DNA of 64,000 nt from CS3-C152 sp964347025 (GTDB lineage Archaea; Aenigmatarchaeota; Aenigmatarchaeia; QMZP01; QMZT01), in contig CAYFWU010000004.1 of the NCBI GenBank assembly GCA_964347025.1, forward strand, positions 1 through 64,000, written 5' to 3'. Shown here one piece after another: positions 16,375 to 23,973 of this stretch. The notes under the pieces were generated by a model. The model was not told where the DNA came from, ran no database searches, and was given only the letters and a program-made list of their open reading frames with translations. How positions within the stretch are numbered: position 1 is the first letter of the stretch; each line of letters starts with the position of its first letter. Both the position numbers and the translations under genes were made by a program.

Positions 16375-17526
16375 TTATTTGAACCCGCTTATTTTCCTTA
16401 AATGTTCCACGACCTCTTTTATTGATTCTATCGTGTATCCTATTTCTTCATCCGTGTTGAACTTCGATAGCGTCAGCCGGATGGATCCGCTTGCGAATTC
16501 CAGATCCTCGCAGACCGCCTGGAGGACGTGAGAGATGCCACCTTCCTTGACCAGGAGATTGGAACAGGCTGAACCGGTTGAGGAAGCGATTCCCTTTGTG
16601 TCGAGATACATCATCAAGCTTTCCCCCTCCACTCCCCGGAATCCCACGTTAACGTTGTTACAGAGTCTCCCATTCCCCTTGGGACCGTTTAACTTCGAGC
16701 CCTTTATCTTCAGGAGTTTGCCTATAAGCCTGTCCCTGAGTTTTTTCATTTTCTTGATATCCGTCTCCTTCGTCAGATCAACAGCCTTCCCGAGTCCGAC
16801 TATGCCCGGGACGTTTTCCGTTCCTGCCCGCAGGCCTGATTCGTGTCTCCCTCCCGTCACCTCTTCCCTCAGCTTCACTCCCTTTCTCACGAACAACGCG
16901 CCAATACCCTTCGGTCCGTGGATCTTGTGTCCTGACAACGAGAGCAGATCTACGTGCATCTTCTTTACATCTATCGGGACTTTCGTAAAACTCTGGACAG
17001 CGTCGGTATGGAACAGGACGCGATGTTTTTTGCAGATCTGCCCTATCTTATCCAGAGGTTGAACAGTCCCTATCTCGTTGTTGGCGTGCATTATCGAAAC
17101 GAGGATGGTTTTCTTCGTTATAGCCTTCTCCAGGGCTTTGAGATCAACAAACCCTTCGTTGTCCACATCGAGAAGCTTGATTTCAAATCCCTCCTCCATG
17201 AGAGAATTACATGTGTTAAGGATCGCCGGATGCTCGATCTTCGAGGTAATGATGTGATTTCCAAGGTGTTTGTTTGCATGGGCAATTCCCCTTAAGGCAA
17301 GGTTGTCTGATTCCGTCCCGCCTGAGGTGAATACGATTTCGGAGGGATCGGCGTTTATCTTTTTTGCAATGATAGATCTCGCTCTTTCCACCGCCTTTTT
17401 CGCTTCCTTGCCGAACTGGTGGATGCTTGCGGCATTTCCGAATTTCTCTGAAAAGTAGGGAAGCATTGCTTTAACAACTTTCTGATCCGTCATTGTGGTT
17501 GCCGCATTATCAAGATACACCCTCAT
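16375..17526 (-). CDS. iscS: Cysteine desulfurase (IscS/NifS)
   Basis: The 383-residue class V PLP enzyme begins MRVYLDNAATT, has the PLP Lys in SLSGHKIHGPKG and the sulfur-carrying Cys in SSTGSACSNLL. It supplies sulfane sulfur for Fe-S clusters and thiolated tRNA. No iscU is next to it. It is convergent with the PurF-like gene (four bases) and divergent from the resolvase-like gene across the palindromic operator at 17578. ATG at 17526 is chosen; a GTG three codons upstream is possible. Confidence 0.92.
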   Translation of the reverse strand: MRVYLDNAATTMTDQKVVKAMLPYFSEKFGNAASIHQFGKEAKKAVERARSIIAKKINADPSEIVFTSGGTESDNLALRGIAHANKHLGNHIITSKIEHPAILNTCNSLMEEGFEIKLLDVDNEGFVDLKALEKAITKKTILVSIMHANNEIGTVQPLDKIGQICKKHRVLFHTDAVQSFTKVPIDVKKMHVDLLSLSGHKIHGPKGIGALFVRKGVKLREEVTGGRHESGLRAGTENVPGIVGLGKAVDLTKETDIKKMKKLRDRLIGKLLKIKGSKLNGPKGNGRLCNNVNVGFRGVEGESLMMYLDTKGIASSTGSACSNLLVKEGGISHVLQAVCEDLEFASGSIRLTLSKFNTDEEIGYTIESIKEVVEHLRKISGFK

Positions 17527-17577
17527 GGAAATCACGCAAATAAAATGATTTTAATTTTATTGTTTTTAAAGTATTTA

Positions 17578-17596
17578 AATATAACACTGTTATATA
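17578..17596 (+). promoter_or_regulatory. Palindromic operator between iscS and the hjc-like gene (site 2)
   Basis: AATATAACACTGTTATATA matches the site at 10637 in 17 of 19 positions and is palindromic apart from the last base. It overlaps a TATA-like TATTTAAATA on the plus strand and AT-rich elements for iscS on the minus strand. Either or both genes could be controlled; iscS fits a redox or Fe-S regulon better. Confidence 0.72.
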
Positions 17597-17641
17597 ACCC
17601 AGACTTCATCCATTTTTATTCTTTCCAATCATACTATTATT

Positions 17642-17980
17642 ATGGTCAAGAGCTACGCGAGGGGGAGAAGATTCGAATACCACGTTGTTGATAAGCTGGC
17701 TAAACACGGCATAAACTCCCGGAGGGTCGCGTTATCCGGAAGGCAGCCCTCAGTGGACATACCGAACGCGGACATAGTTGTTGAGGAGAAATTTCTCGGC
17801 AAGGCGAAGACAACCAAGGCGAAGAAGTACGTATCCTTCCCCGAGAAAGAGATAACTGAGTTGGAAAAGAAGGATCTGAACTTCCTCGTATTCAACTTCT
17901 CGAGAACAAACCCGTTTGTGGTGATAAGATTCGAGGATTTCGTGGAGCTCGTAAAGCTGTGGAAGGAGAAAAAACCCTAG
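17642..17980 (+). CDS. Holliday-junction-resolvase-like nuclease (PD-(D/E)xK fold)
   Basis: This 112-residue protein begins with YARGRRFEYHVVDKLAKHG, like Hjc-type resolvases. The nuclease core follows: SGRQPSVDIPNAD then VVEEKF, giving a D...ExK arrangement. The size fits archaeal Hjc. It ends four bases into the convergent membrane protein gene. Related small PD-(D/E)xK nucleases exist, so the exact substrate is inferred. Confidence 0.7.
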   Translation: MVKSYARGRRFEYHVVDKLAKHGINSRRVALSGRQPSVDIPNADIVVEEKFLGKAKTTKAKKYVSFPEKEITELEKKDLNFLVFNFSRTNPFVVIRFEDFVELVKLWKEKKP

Positions 17981-18723
17981 TCGGCGAACTCATGGATCTC
18001 CTCGATTTTCTTCATGTATTTCTCCTTATCATCTTTCAATCTTTTCAGTAATTTATCCTCTTCTTCCCTCCTTTCCTTTCTCTTTTCAAGTATCTCTATG
18101 CTCTTGTTTATCTTGGTTATCTCTATTTCACACAGCCTTGTTTCCAGGTCCTTGACATGGGGTAACGGATAATCTCTGTGATGCCATATATCGTCCAGTA
18201 TCTCATCCGCTTTGGGATCGCTGCCAGCCTCGTATTCCGTTACGTCAACAACACGGGAATATTTAGAGGCGATTTTCTGCGCCCTGTTAATATTGAAGTA
18301 GCTGTAAAATTCGAATAACCTTCTTACCACCCTGAACTTGCCTATCAGAATCCCGACAAGCAAGAAAAATACAATGTAATAGTTAACGAACAGGAAAGCG
18401 AAAACAAGCTCTGTCAGAAACGGGAAGGCGTATACGAGGAACAACGTTAATGCAAATGTCCAGAAAGTCAAAAGCGGATAAGGCAGAACGTAGGTCTTAA
18501 CCACTATTATCGGGGTTGCCAACTTTGTGTACGACCTGTAGAGGGAAAAGGCTATGTAAAGTGAAAGGGCGGAGTAAATGGCGCATAGGGAAAAAAGGCT
18601 GATTGACTCAAGCGTGAACGCTTCCCAGAAAATTATCCCGGATGTCAGTGTGAAGACAGCCAGGGTGAAAAAAAAGTAATGAAGGATCTTCAAATAGTAG
18701 ATACCGAAATAAACCCTTTCCAT
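17977..18723 (-). CDS. Membrane protein with C-terminal coiled coil
   Basis: The 248-residue protein has about five membrane helices in residues 1-140 and a soluble C-terminal third. Its last 50 residues are a charged coiled-coil hairpin (INKSIEILEKRKERREEE and onward) nearly repeated in the separate small protein upstream. Family unknown. It is the third gene of a minus-strand operon after a DedA/VTT protein and that small protein. The start codon is preceded by GGTGGTTGA. Confidence 0.65.
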   Translation of the reverse strand: MERVYFGIYYLKILHYFFFTLAVFTLTSGIIFWEAFTLESISLFSLCAIYSALSLYIAFSLYRSYTKLATPIIVVKTYVLPYPLLTFWTFALTLFLVYAFPFLTELVFAFLFVNYYIVFFLLVGILIGKFRVVRRLFEFYSYFNINRAQKIASKYSRVVDVTEYEAGSDPKADEILDDIWHHRDYPLPHVKDLETRLCEIEITKINKSIEILEKRKERREEEDKLLKRLKDDKEKYMKKIEEIHEFAD

Positions 18724-18737
18724 TCAACCACCAAATC

Positions 18738-18914
18738 CTAGCTACCTAATTTCTGGATATCTCTAATTTTATTCATATATTCTGTCTTATCATTTTTAAG
18801 GGTTTCCAGCAACTTTTCCTCCTCTTTTAACCTTTCCCCTCTTTTTTCAAGTACTTCTATACTTTTATTTATTTTTATTATTTGTATTTTTTCCATGGTT
18901 TGTACTTTCTCCAT
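18738..18914 (-). CDS. Small coiled-coil protein, copy of the neighbour's C-terminus
   Basis: This 58-residue gene translates to a two-helix coiled coil that closely matches the last 50 residues of the 248-residue membrane protein (shared INKSIE[IV]LEKR, EEE.KLL..LK.DK..YM.KI). The sequence around its start (GGTGGGTGAATGGA) also resembles the neighbour's start (GGTGGTTGAATGGA), pointing to a local duplication followed by loss of the membrane part. Its ATG directly follows the TGA of the DedA gene. It might form mixed coiled coils with its parent. Confidence 0.65.
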   Translation of the reverse strand: MEKVQTMEKIQIIKINKSIEVLEKRGERLKEEEKLLETLKNDKTEYMNKIRDIQKLGS

Positions 18915-19415
18915 TCACCCACCAAAAACCCTCAGCACCCATTGGACTCCGAAGAAACCTCCCCAGGCAATGAACAGACTCATTATTATCTTACCTGTCA
19001 GGGAGGCGAGGAAGAATCTCTTTAAATCGTAATTTATCATCCCGCAGATTATCCCTATCACATCATCTGGCAGGGGGGTTAATGCGAAGAGAACAATTAT
19101 CGAGAATGCTCCGTGCTTTTCCATCCAAGCCCTCGATCTCGCGAGTATTTTCTCGTGTTTCTTATCGATTAATTTTTTCCCGCCCTTTCCGATTACATAA
19201 CCCACCAGCTCCCCCAGTGCAGCACCCACACCGGCGACGAGTCCGACCAGCCAGGGGTTGAGGATCCCCCCGAAGGTGAAGGTTACAATGAAGGAGGGAA
19301 CAGGAAAAATTATCGAGGCCGAACCTACCAGGTTAATCAAAAATATACCAGGATAACCAAAAATTTCCGAAAGGTTAACGGCCCATGCTATAAACTGAGA
19401 AATAAAGGAAACCAT
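18915..19415 (-). CDS. DedA/VTT-domain membrane protein
   Basis: The 166-residue protein has the VTT (SNARE-associated/DedA) pattern: hydrophobic re-entrant segments, GAALGELVGYVIGKGG, and ALTPLPDDVIGIICG followed by a C-terminal helix. The family is linked to lipid scrambling or lipid-carrier recycling. First gene of the three-gene operon. Confidence 0.82.
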   Translation of the reverse strand: MVSFISQFIAWAVNLSEIFGYPGIFLINLVGSASIIFPVPSFIVTFTFGGILNPWLVGLVAGVGAALGELVGYVIGKGGKKLIDKKHEKILARSRAWMEKHGAFSIIVLFALTPLPDDVIGIICGMINYDLKRFFLASLTGKIIMSLFIAWGGFFGVQWVLRVFGG

Positions 19416-19474
19416 ATTAAAGTTTTGTCTAACTCAGTTAAAAAATAAAAGAAAAGGGTTTAATAAACCCTTAT

Positions 19475-19771
19475 CTAAATTCTCCTAACCTTCTCGATTC
19501 CGACCTTTGAAACGGTTGGTTTCTTGATTCTTGCTGGCAGCCAGCTTGGCCTGTTTGCTGGTGCGTCAACTTCCCTGAATGATCCCCTGAATACGTGGAT
19601 TGTGTAAGTCCTGTCCTTGTTTCTCCTTCCTCTTTCACGAAGTCGGATGTCTGTGATTCCACGTGCAGCTGCCTTCAACGCGGCCTGCCTTGGAGATCTT
19701 CCTGTAAACACTGACACCTTTGATCCCTTCTTGTAGATGTAGTATTTCTTTTTTGCTTTTCTTCTTGCCAT
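19475..19771 (-). CDS. Chromosomal protein MC1
   Basis: This 98-residue basic protein matches the archaeal nucleoid protein MC1: VFTGRSPRQAALKAAARG, IRLRERG, VHVFRG and NRPSWLP are all present. MC1 binds and sharply bends DNA. The leader has a strong AAAGGAGGG Shine-Dalgarno sequence and a 5' hairpin (19807-19829). MC1 is known from Methanosarcinales, haloarchaea and some other archaeal lineages. Confidence 0.93.
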   Translation of the reverse strand: MARRKAKKKYYIYKKGSKVSVFTGRSPRQAALKAAARGITDIRLRERGRRNKDRTYTIHVFRGSFREVDAPANRPSWLPARIKKPTVSKVGIEKVRRI

Positions 19772-19806
19772 ATTTTCCCTCCTTTGATTTCAGAATCCCT
19801 TTTGCT

Positions 19807-19829
19807 ATATCGGGTCTTGCTCCCGATAT
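19807..19829 (-). promoter_or_regulatory. Hairpin at the presumed 5' end of MC1 mRNA
   Basis: ATATCGGG and CCCGATAT form a perfect eight-base stem around a seven-base loop. A TATA box for MC1 (CTTTATAAAG, around 19848-19859) predicts transcription start near 19828, so the hairpin would be at the very 5' end of the message or act as a DNA operator. The stem resembles the PadR operator arms at 61.7 kb but has a 9-base instead of a 4-base centre. Confidence 0.45.
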
Positions 19830-19956
19830 TTTAAAAAATAACCAAAGGCTTTATAAAGATTTCGCTATCTTACGAACAAACACGAACGAAAATACACAGG
19901 CTGGACATAACCCCTGGAGGATCTATACATATAAATCATTCTGCCAAGAAAACCTT

Positions 19957-20229
19957 ATGGGCTACGGAAGATCGCCTTGGTTGGCAGCCTTTCTCAATTT
20001 CATCATCTGGGGATCCGGATATGTTTACATAGGACACAGGATGATTTTAGGGGCGGGACTGGTGATAGTTTCAATTTTCAATTTCCTGATTCTCATTTCC
20101 CTTCCAGAGATTATCCTCCTCCGTGGTTCAGAGCTTTTTTCTCTCTGGCTGTCTTTCATCTGGATCGCGCTAAGCGTCCTCTTCGCGATAGATGTCTACA
20201 GGGAAACGAGAGAAATAAATGCTGTTTAG
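19957..20229 (+). CDS. Small multi-spanning membrane protein
   Basis: The 90-residue protein starts MGYGRSPWLAAFLNF and has about three hydrophobic helices with a GSGYVYIG turn. It resembles small TM2-like proteins but I cannot assign a family. CATATAAAT at 19929-19937 is about 25 bases upstream of the ATG, supporting this start and a leaderless mRNA; the frame extends upstream but that part overlaps MC1. Confidence 0.6.
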   Translation: MGYGRSPWLAAFLNFIIWGSGYVYIGHRMILGAGLVIVSIFNFLILISLPEIILLRGSELFSLWLSFIWIALSVLFAIDVYRETREINAV

Positions 20230-20271
20230 CTTAATCTACAGGTTCTTCCCATCACCAGGTTGCTATAAATT

Positions 20272-20352
20272 TCAAAACTGCAGGTATCCCATATAGTAGG
20301 CTATTGCCAGTATTATTATTATGATGATGATCAGCCATATAATCTTACTCAT
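20272..20352 (-). CDS. Possible 26-residue single-helix membrane peptide
   Basis: An ATG at 20352 opens a short frame that codes for one membrane helix (MSKIIWL, then seven isoleucines, then LAIAYYMGYLQF) and ends with TGA. There is no clear Shine-Dalgarno sequence. The composition is convincing for a micro-membrane protein but short frames of this kind arise by chance in AT-rich DNA. Confidence 0.3.
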   Translation of the reverse strand: MSKIIWLIIIIIIILAIAYYMGYLQF

Positions 20353-20403
20353 AATAATACTTTGTCTGAGCTTACTTAAATCCAGCTTCCGGCGAAAAGC
20401 TTA

Positions 20404-20422
20404 AATATAACAGTGTTATATT
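20404..20422 (+). promoter_or_regulatory. Palindromic operator of a small zinc protein (site 3)
   Basis: AATATAACAGTGTTATATT is identical in all 19 bases to the operator of the redox operon at 10637, and likewise overlaps a TATA-like CTTAAATATA. The gene starts 18 bases downstream, so a bound repressor would cover TATA and the region just before transcription start. Confidence 0.8.
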
Positions 20423-20440
20423 TTATTAATACGTGATTCT

Positions 20441-20590
20441 ATGGACTGTATAATATGCGGAAAAACCATTCCTGAAGAAAGAGGATACTATTGTTTAAAG
20501 AAGGACATGAAAGTCGCTTTTTGTAACAAGCATGCAATTAAATACTGTGGGAAATGCGAAGTTTCGAAATGTAAAGCTAAGAAAAAATAG
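20441..20590 (+). CDS. Small Cys/His-rich zinc-ribbon-like protein
   Basis: This 49-residue protein has MDCIICGKTIPE, a single Cys after GYY, FCNKHAIKYCGKCEVSKC and a lysine tail. The seven cysteines and one His could bind one or two zinc ions or an iron-sulfur cluster. It is controlled by operator site 3, which makes it a member of the predicted redox regulon. Function unknown. Confidence 0.65.
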   Translation: MDCIICGKTIPEERGYYCLKKDMKVAFCNKHAIKYCGKCEVSKCKAKKK

Positions 20591-20593
20591 GAA

Positions 20594-21730
20594 TTAACAC
20601 TGTGCCTGTGAGCCGCCTCCACCACCAGAGCCTACAGGACCAAATCCTGGTGCTTCAGGAGCTGAGCTCAAGGTCTGACCGCATTCCTCTGGAGGTGAAT
20701 TGAAGGCAGAACATATCGCCTGCTTTATTGCTTCCGGTGATCTGTTCACCTGAACCTGCTGCCCATTTATTCCGAAAGTGGGTGAACCTCCCACACCATA
20801 AGCTTGAGCAAGAACGGCGTCAAGAGCATATGGCGGGAACCTGTCTTGGCTTTCCTGGAAAGCCTTGGTCAGCCCGAATGTATCGTCCGTTGTTTGCATA
20901 CATGTTTCAACCGAATTCTTGTCAATTCCCGCTTCTCCCATACATTTTTCAGGATCATCATACTCAACGAAACATCTCAGGTAATCGGTAAACTTGTCCT
21001 TCTGTTCATTCTGTATGCAGTGCATTCTCGTATTTTCTGTCATCTCCTTTTCTCCGTGCATAATGTAGTGAACAAAATTAATCTCGAGATCTGCCTTATC
21101 TCCAAGAAGTTCTATGACCGGGATGTAAGCCTTAGTAAACTGTATACCATACGGACAATAAGACATTATGAATGCATGCGCTTCAGGTTTGTCACTCTTC
21201 GGAACTTCAGGCGTTGGCGGTTCAGGTGGCTGAAGTTCACCTGCTTCCTCACAGATCCCTTCGTGTTCTGTGATCTGACAGACCTGAATTTTAAGGAGTT
21301 CTTCACTGTCAAATCCTATCGCACCCAGAAACTCATCATTGTAGATCAAAACAAAACCAGGATTCTCCATCTCCTGGGTGAACCCTGTCTTAACAAAAGG
21401 CACTCCAAGCGTGTTCGCCACCTCTCTTGCTACCGGCTCCAGCTCTGCGCAGTTGAGGCAGCCAGGAGGCGAAATGAAAATGAACTGATCAGTGGTGGAT
21501 GTAGGAGCAGTAATCTGTCCTGTAATCGCAGGGTTGATAAGATAACCTATTCCAAAGAACACGACAGCTATAACAATGGAATAGAAGAACGCTTTTCTGG
21601 CTCCTATGATCCTGTCTTTGCTCTCCATCATTACCTCTTTTTTCTCAGCTTTCTCTTCCGCTGGTTTTTCATCTATTTCCTCGGTCTCAGAAACCACTTT
21701 TTCGTATTCCTTTTTTCTTCTTTTGGACAT
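20594..21730 (-). CDS. Membrane-anchored protein with two thioredoxin-fold domains (DsbA-like)
   Basis: A charged cytoplasmic N-terminus (1-45) precedes one membrane helix (46-66). Outside the membrane, domain 1 (75-155) has the redox motif GCLNC and domain 2 (175-350) is DsbA/GILT-like with YCPYG, several extra cysteines in pairs and a cis-Pro GGSPT. A Pro-rich linker separates them. The C-terminus is a Gly-rich tail ending in Cys. It probably forms or isomerises disulfides in secreted proteins, of which this window has several Cys-rich examples. The gene is 378 residues long and ends three bases from the convergent zinc protein. Confidence 0.78.
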   Translation of the reverse strand: MSKRRKKEYEKVVSETEEIDEKPAEEKAEKKEVMMESKDRIIGARKAFFYSIVIAVVFFGIGYLINPAITGQITAPTSTTDQFIFISPPGCLNCAELEPVAREVANTLGVPFVKTGFTQEMENPGFVLIYNDEFLGAIGFDSEELLKIQVCQITEHEGICEEAGELQPPEPPTPEVPKSDKPEAHAFIMSYCPYGIQFTKAYIPVIELLGDKADLEINFVHYIMHGEKEMTENTRMHCIQNEQKDKFTDYLRCFVEYDDPEKCMGEAGIDKNSVETCMQTTDDTFGLTKAFQESQDRFPPYALDAVLAQAYGVGGSPTFGINGQQVQVNRSPEAIKQAICSAFNSPPEECGQTLSSAPEAPGFGPVGSGGGGGSQAQC

Positions 21731-21817
21731 ATACGCTATTTATGTAAATTGTATTTAAATACTTTTCTATATTCTACTATATAGTAATTACAATATTATA
21801 AGCGAATTTTATGCCGA

Positions 21818-22225
21818 TCAAATGAAATAATTCAGTGCTTCTTCCGACGTCAGATAAACGAAACTTATAACATCTCCTTCATCAGGTTCGTAGAAATCGC
21901 ACGGCTTTTCAGGGAGCTTTCCATTCACCAGACAAAGCCAGTGATGATTTTCATCCATCTTCACACCGTTTATTTCAGATACTATTATGCCTGTTGAGTA
22001 CATCTCGTAATCAATGACAGCGACCCTCTTCAAGGCATCAAAGGCCGTCTCCCCCTCCCCTACATCATAGGTGTAAGTTAACCTCTCTATACCGTTGTCT
22101 ATGTTAAGCTCAACCGTTCGTGTTGTACCCAGAACAAAAAAACCTGTGAGGTTTACTATCTGGAAGCCCGCGAATAACATAACGGCTATCAGGATGATTG
22201 CAATCAAAAGGGATCTTGATTCCAT
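21818..22225 (-). CDS. Membrane-anchored DUF4430-type protein
   Basis: This 135-residue protein has an N-terminal membrane anchor (6-28) and a small beta-rich extracytoplasmic domain with ENHHWLCLVNGKLP and EPDEGDVISFVYL, which fits DUF4430 (a ubiquitin-like fold related to the cobalamin-carrier transcobalamin C-terminus). A ligand-binding role is possible. Last gene of the minus-strand run from nrdR. Confidence 0.65.
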   Translation of the reverse strand: MESRSLLIAIILIAVMLFAGFQIVNLTGFFVLGTTRTVELNIDNGIERLTYTYDVGEGETAFDALKRVAVIDYEMYSTGIIVSEINGVKMDENHHWLCLVNGKLPEKPCDFYEPDEGDVISFVYLTSEEALNYFI

Positions 22226-22267
22226 GCTTGATTTTTGTGAATTAGCTTTAAATCCCTTTCAACTTCC

Positions 22268-22915
22268 TTACCCCTTTTGGAAAACATAGATACAGAATGC
22301 AGCAAACAAAGATGGTCTGCCAAAAGGAGTGTATTTTTTGTCAATCAGCCTGAGATATTTCTCTCCTGTATTTGCTATTTCACTAGCTGAAAAATAATGA
22401 TCATCCGGCTTTTTATAACCGAATATCTTTCTGCCCAACTGGTAAAACCAAGTCTCGGTGGGGGACGAGAATATCAGATACCCATCTGGAACAATAAGAC
22501 GGACAATCTCTTTAAATAATTTGTCCCTCTCTGCAAAGTGCTCCAGTACGCTGGCAGCAAATACAATATCAAAGCAGTTATCATCAAACGAATTATCAAA
22601 GAAATTATTCTGAAAAAGTTTAACGTTGTTTAACTTGTAATAGTCAAGCACCTCTTTTGCTGCCCTGGTATCGATGTCAAGCCCGTACACCTGAGCAAAA
22701 CCCTCTGAAAGAGCCGGCAGAAACACTCCTTCCCCGCATCCCAGATCAAGAACCTTTTTACCTTCCACTTCTCTACCTAGATGCAGCATCTTCCTCAGGC
22801 GACTCCAGTAGAGCCATCTAACCAGAGGATTCTTGTCTGTGTACGTTCGGACAACGTTAGTTCCGGACTTGGCTTGATGGAATTTTTTCAAAATATCTAT
22901 AGGAATTGTTTTCAT
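22268..22915 (-). CDS. SAM-dependent methyltransferase (class I)
   Basis: The 215-residue protein has motif I VLDLGCGEGVFLP (about 55-67), YGLDID as motif II, and FDIVFAASVLEH typical of Methyltransf_11 enzymes acting on small molecules or lipids. Substrate unknown. It follows the dut-like gene by 12 bases and may be in the nrd operon. Confidence 0.78.
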   Translation of the reverse strand: MKTIPIDILKKFHQAKSGTNVVRTYTDKNPLVRWLYWSRLRKMLHLGREVEGKKVLDLGCGEGVFLPALSEGFAQVYGLDIDTRAAKEVLDYYKLNNVKLFQNNFFDNSFDDNCFDIVFAASVLEHFAERDKLFKEIVRLIVPDGYLIFSSPTETWFYQLGRKIFGYKKPDDHYFSASEIANTGEKYLRLIDKKYTPFGRPSLFAAFCIYVFQKG

Positions 22916-22927
22916 GCCAACATCCCA

Positions 22928-23440
22928 CTATCCTGAATGCTCCCTGCTTCCCGTGATCTCTCTCTGACCAAGGTACTTCCCTGAATAACCCTCGCTCTCC
23001 CTGTCAAGCCTTACCAGAAGGAGCTGAAAGAAGCGCGTTCCTGCCTTTATTTTAACAGGAGAATCGTTAGGATTGAAAACGCTGAGCGTTAGTGTTCCCT
23101 TGAATCCGGGATCCACCCATCCGGCGTTGTTGAACATCAGGCCGATCCTGGAAAGCGAACTCCGGAGTTTGGTTATACCCCCGACATCATTCGGTAGCTC
23201 CACGCGTTCTCTCGTTCGGACGAGAACATGCGTTTTCGGAGGAAGAACCACTTCGTTAGCCTTGATTCTTTCATATTCAGGTTCTTTCCCGAAATCTATT
23301 TCCTCTCCCTTTGCGATCAGTATCTCATCCGAAATCCTGAGATCGATTGAAGCGGGCTGTATCTGTTCGGAATCCAGAGGTTCGATAACAAGTTTTCTGT
23401 TTTCCAGAAGCTCTTTTATAGCGAATGAAGACAAAACCAT
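22928..23440 (-). CDS. dCTP deaminase/dUTPase family protein, probably dUTPase
   Basis: The 170-residue protein has the fold of Dcd: QIQPASIDLRI, KLRSSLSRIGL and GWVDPGFKGTLTLSVFN. In E. coli Dcd the catalytic Glu lies in VLEFYN; here the aligned residue is Ser (TLSVFN). Archaeal proteins annotated as dUTPase share this kind of change and the C-terminal GKYLGQ region, so hydrolysis of dUTP is more likely than deamination of dCTP. It is in a deoxynucleotide operon with nrdRDG, nine bases from cobO. Confidence 0.78.
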   Translation of the reverse strand: MVLSSFAIKELLENRKLVIEPLDSEQIQPASIDLRISDEILIAKGEEIDFGKEPEYERIKANEVVLPPKTHVLVRTRERVELPNDVGGITKLRSSLSRIGLMFNNAGWVDPGFKGTLTLSVFNPNDSPVKIKAGTRFFQLLLVRLDRESEGYSGKYLGQREITGSREHSG

Positions 23441-23448
23441 TCTATCAC

Positions 23449-23973
23449 CTAGTACTCCAATCCCTTCTCCGCTTTCTTGCCCGCAGCAAATGGGTGTTTA
23501 ACATCCCTCATTTCGGTCACTAAATCCGCCTTCTCCATTATATTCTTTGTTGCCCCTCTTCCGGTAATTATGAGATTGGTTTTATCAGGGAGCTTTCTAA
23601 TGAGTTCAATGACTTCAGTCTCCTTGATAATCCCCGACGATATCGCAACGTTTACTTCGTCTAATACGAGCAGATCAGGCCTGTCGACCCGTTGCGTGAC
23701 CCTCCTTGCGTAGAACATGGCTTCCTTCGCCCTCTCCATATCCTTTGGGGAAGGATTCTTTAGGTCCACGAAATGCTCTCCCCCGAACTGCACGACATCG
23801 AGGTTCCGAAGGTCTTTCCTGAGCAGTATCTCCCCGCTCTCCCTTCCCTTAAGAAACTGAACCACAACCACCCGCTTTCCGTATCCAAGGAACCTCATCG
23901 CTGTTCCGAATGCTGCCGATGTCTTTCCCTTTCCTTTGCCTGTGAAAACGTAAACCAGTCCCATATCAATCAT
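23449..23973 (-). CDS. cobO: Cob(I)alamin adenosyltransferase (CobO/BtuR type)
   Basis: This 174-residue P-loop protein has FTGKGKGKTSAAFG, VVVVQFLKG and LVLDEVNVAI, the pattern of CobA/CobO enzymes that adenosylate corrinoids with ATP. The start overlaps the nrdG stop (ATGA). Co-expression with class III RNR genes suggests that adenosylcobalamin is needed for DNA-precursor synthesis, for example by a class II reductase elsewhere in the genome (inference). Confidence 0.88.
   Translation of the reverse strand: MIDMGLVYVFTGKGKGKTSAAFGTAMRFLGYGKRVVVVQFLKGRESGEILLRKDLRNLDVVQFGGEHFVDLKNPSPKDMERAKEAMFYARRVTQRVDRPDLLVLDEVNVAISSGIIKETEVIELIRKLPDKTNLIITGRGATKNIMEKADLVTEMRDVKHPFAAGKKAEKGLEY

Noticed and set aside
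19807..19829. MC1 leader palindrome as a fourth PadR operator
   Set aside because: The TATCGG/CCGATA arms are separated by 9 bases instead of 4, about half a helical turn off, so PadR binding is unlikely.
20804..21784. Long open frame (326 codons) on the plus strand
   Set aside because: It is antisense to the thioredoxin-fold membrane protein, has no recognisable domain or Shine-Dalgarno sequence, and its composition is that of a shadow frame.
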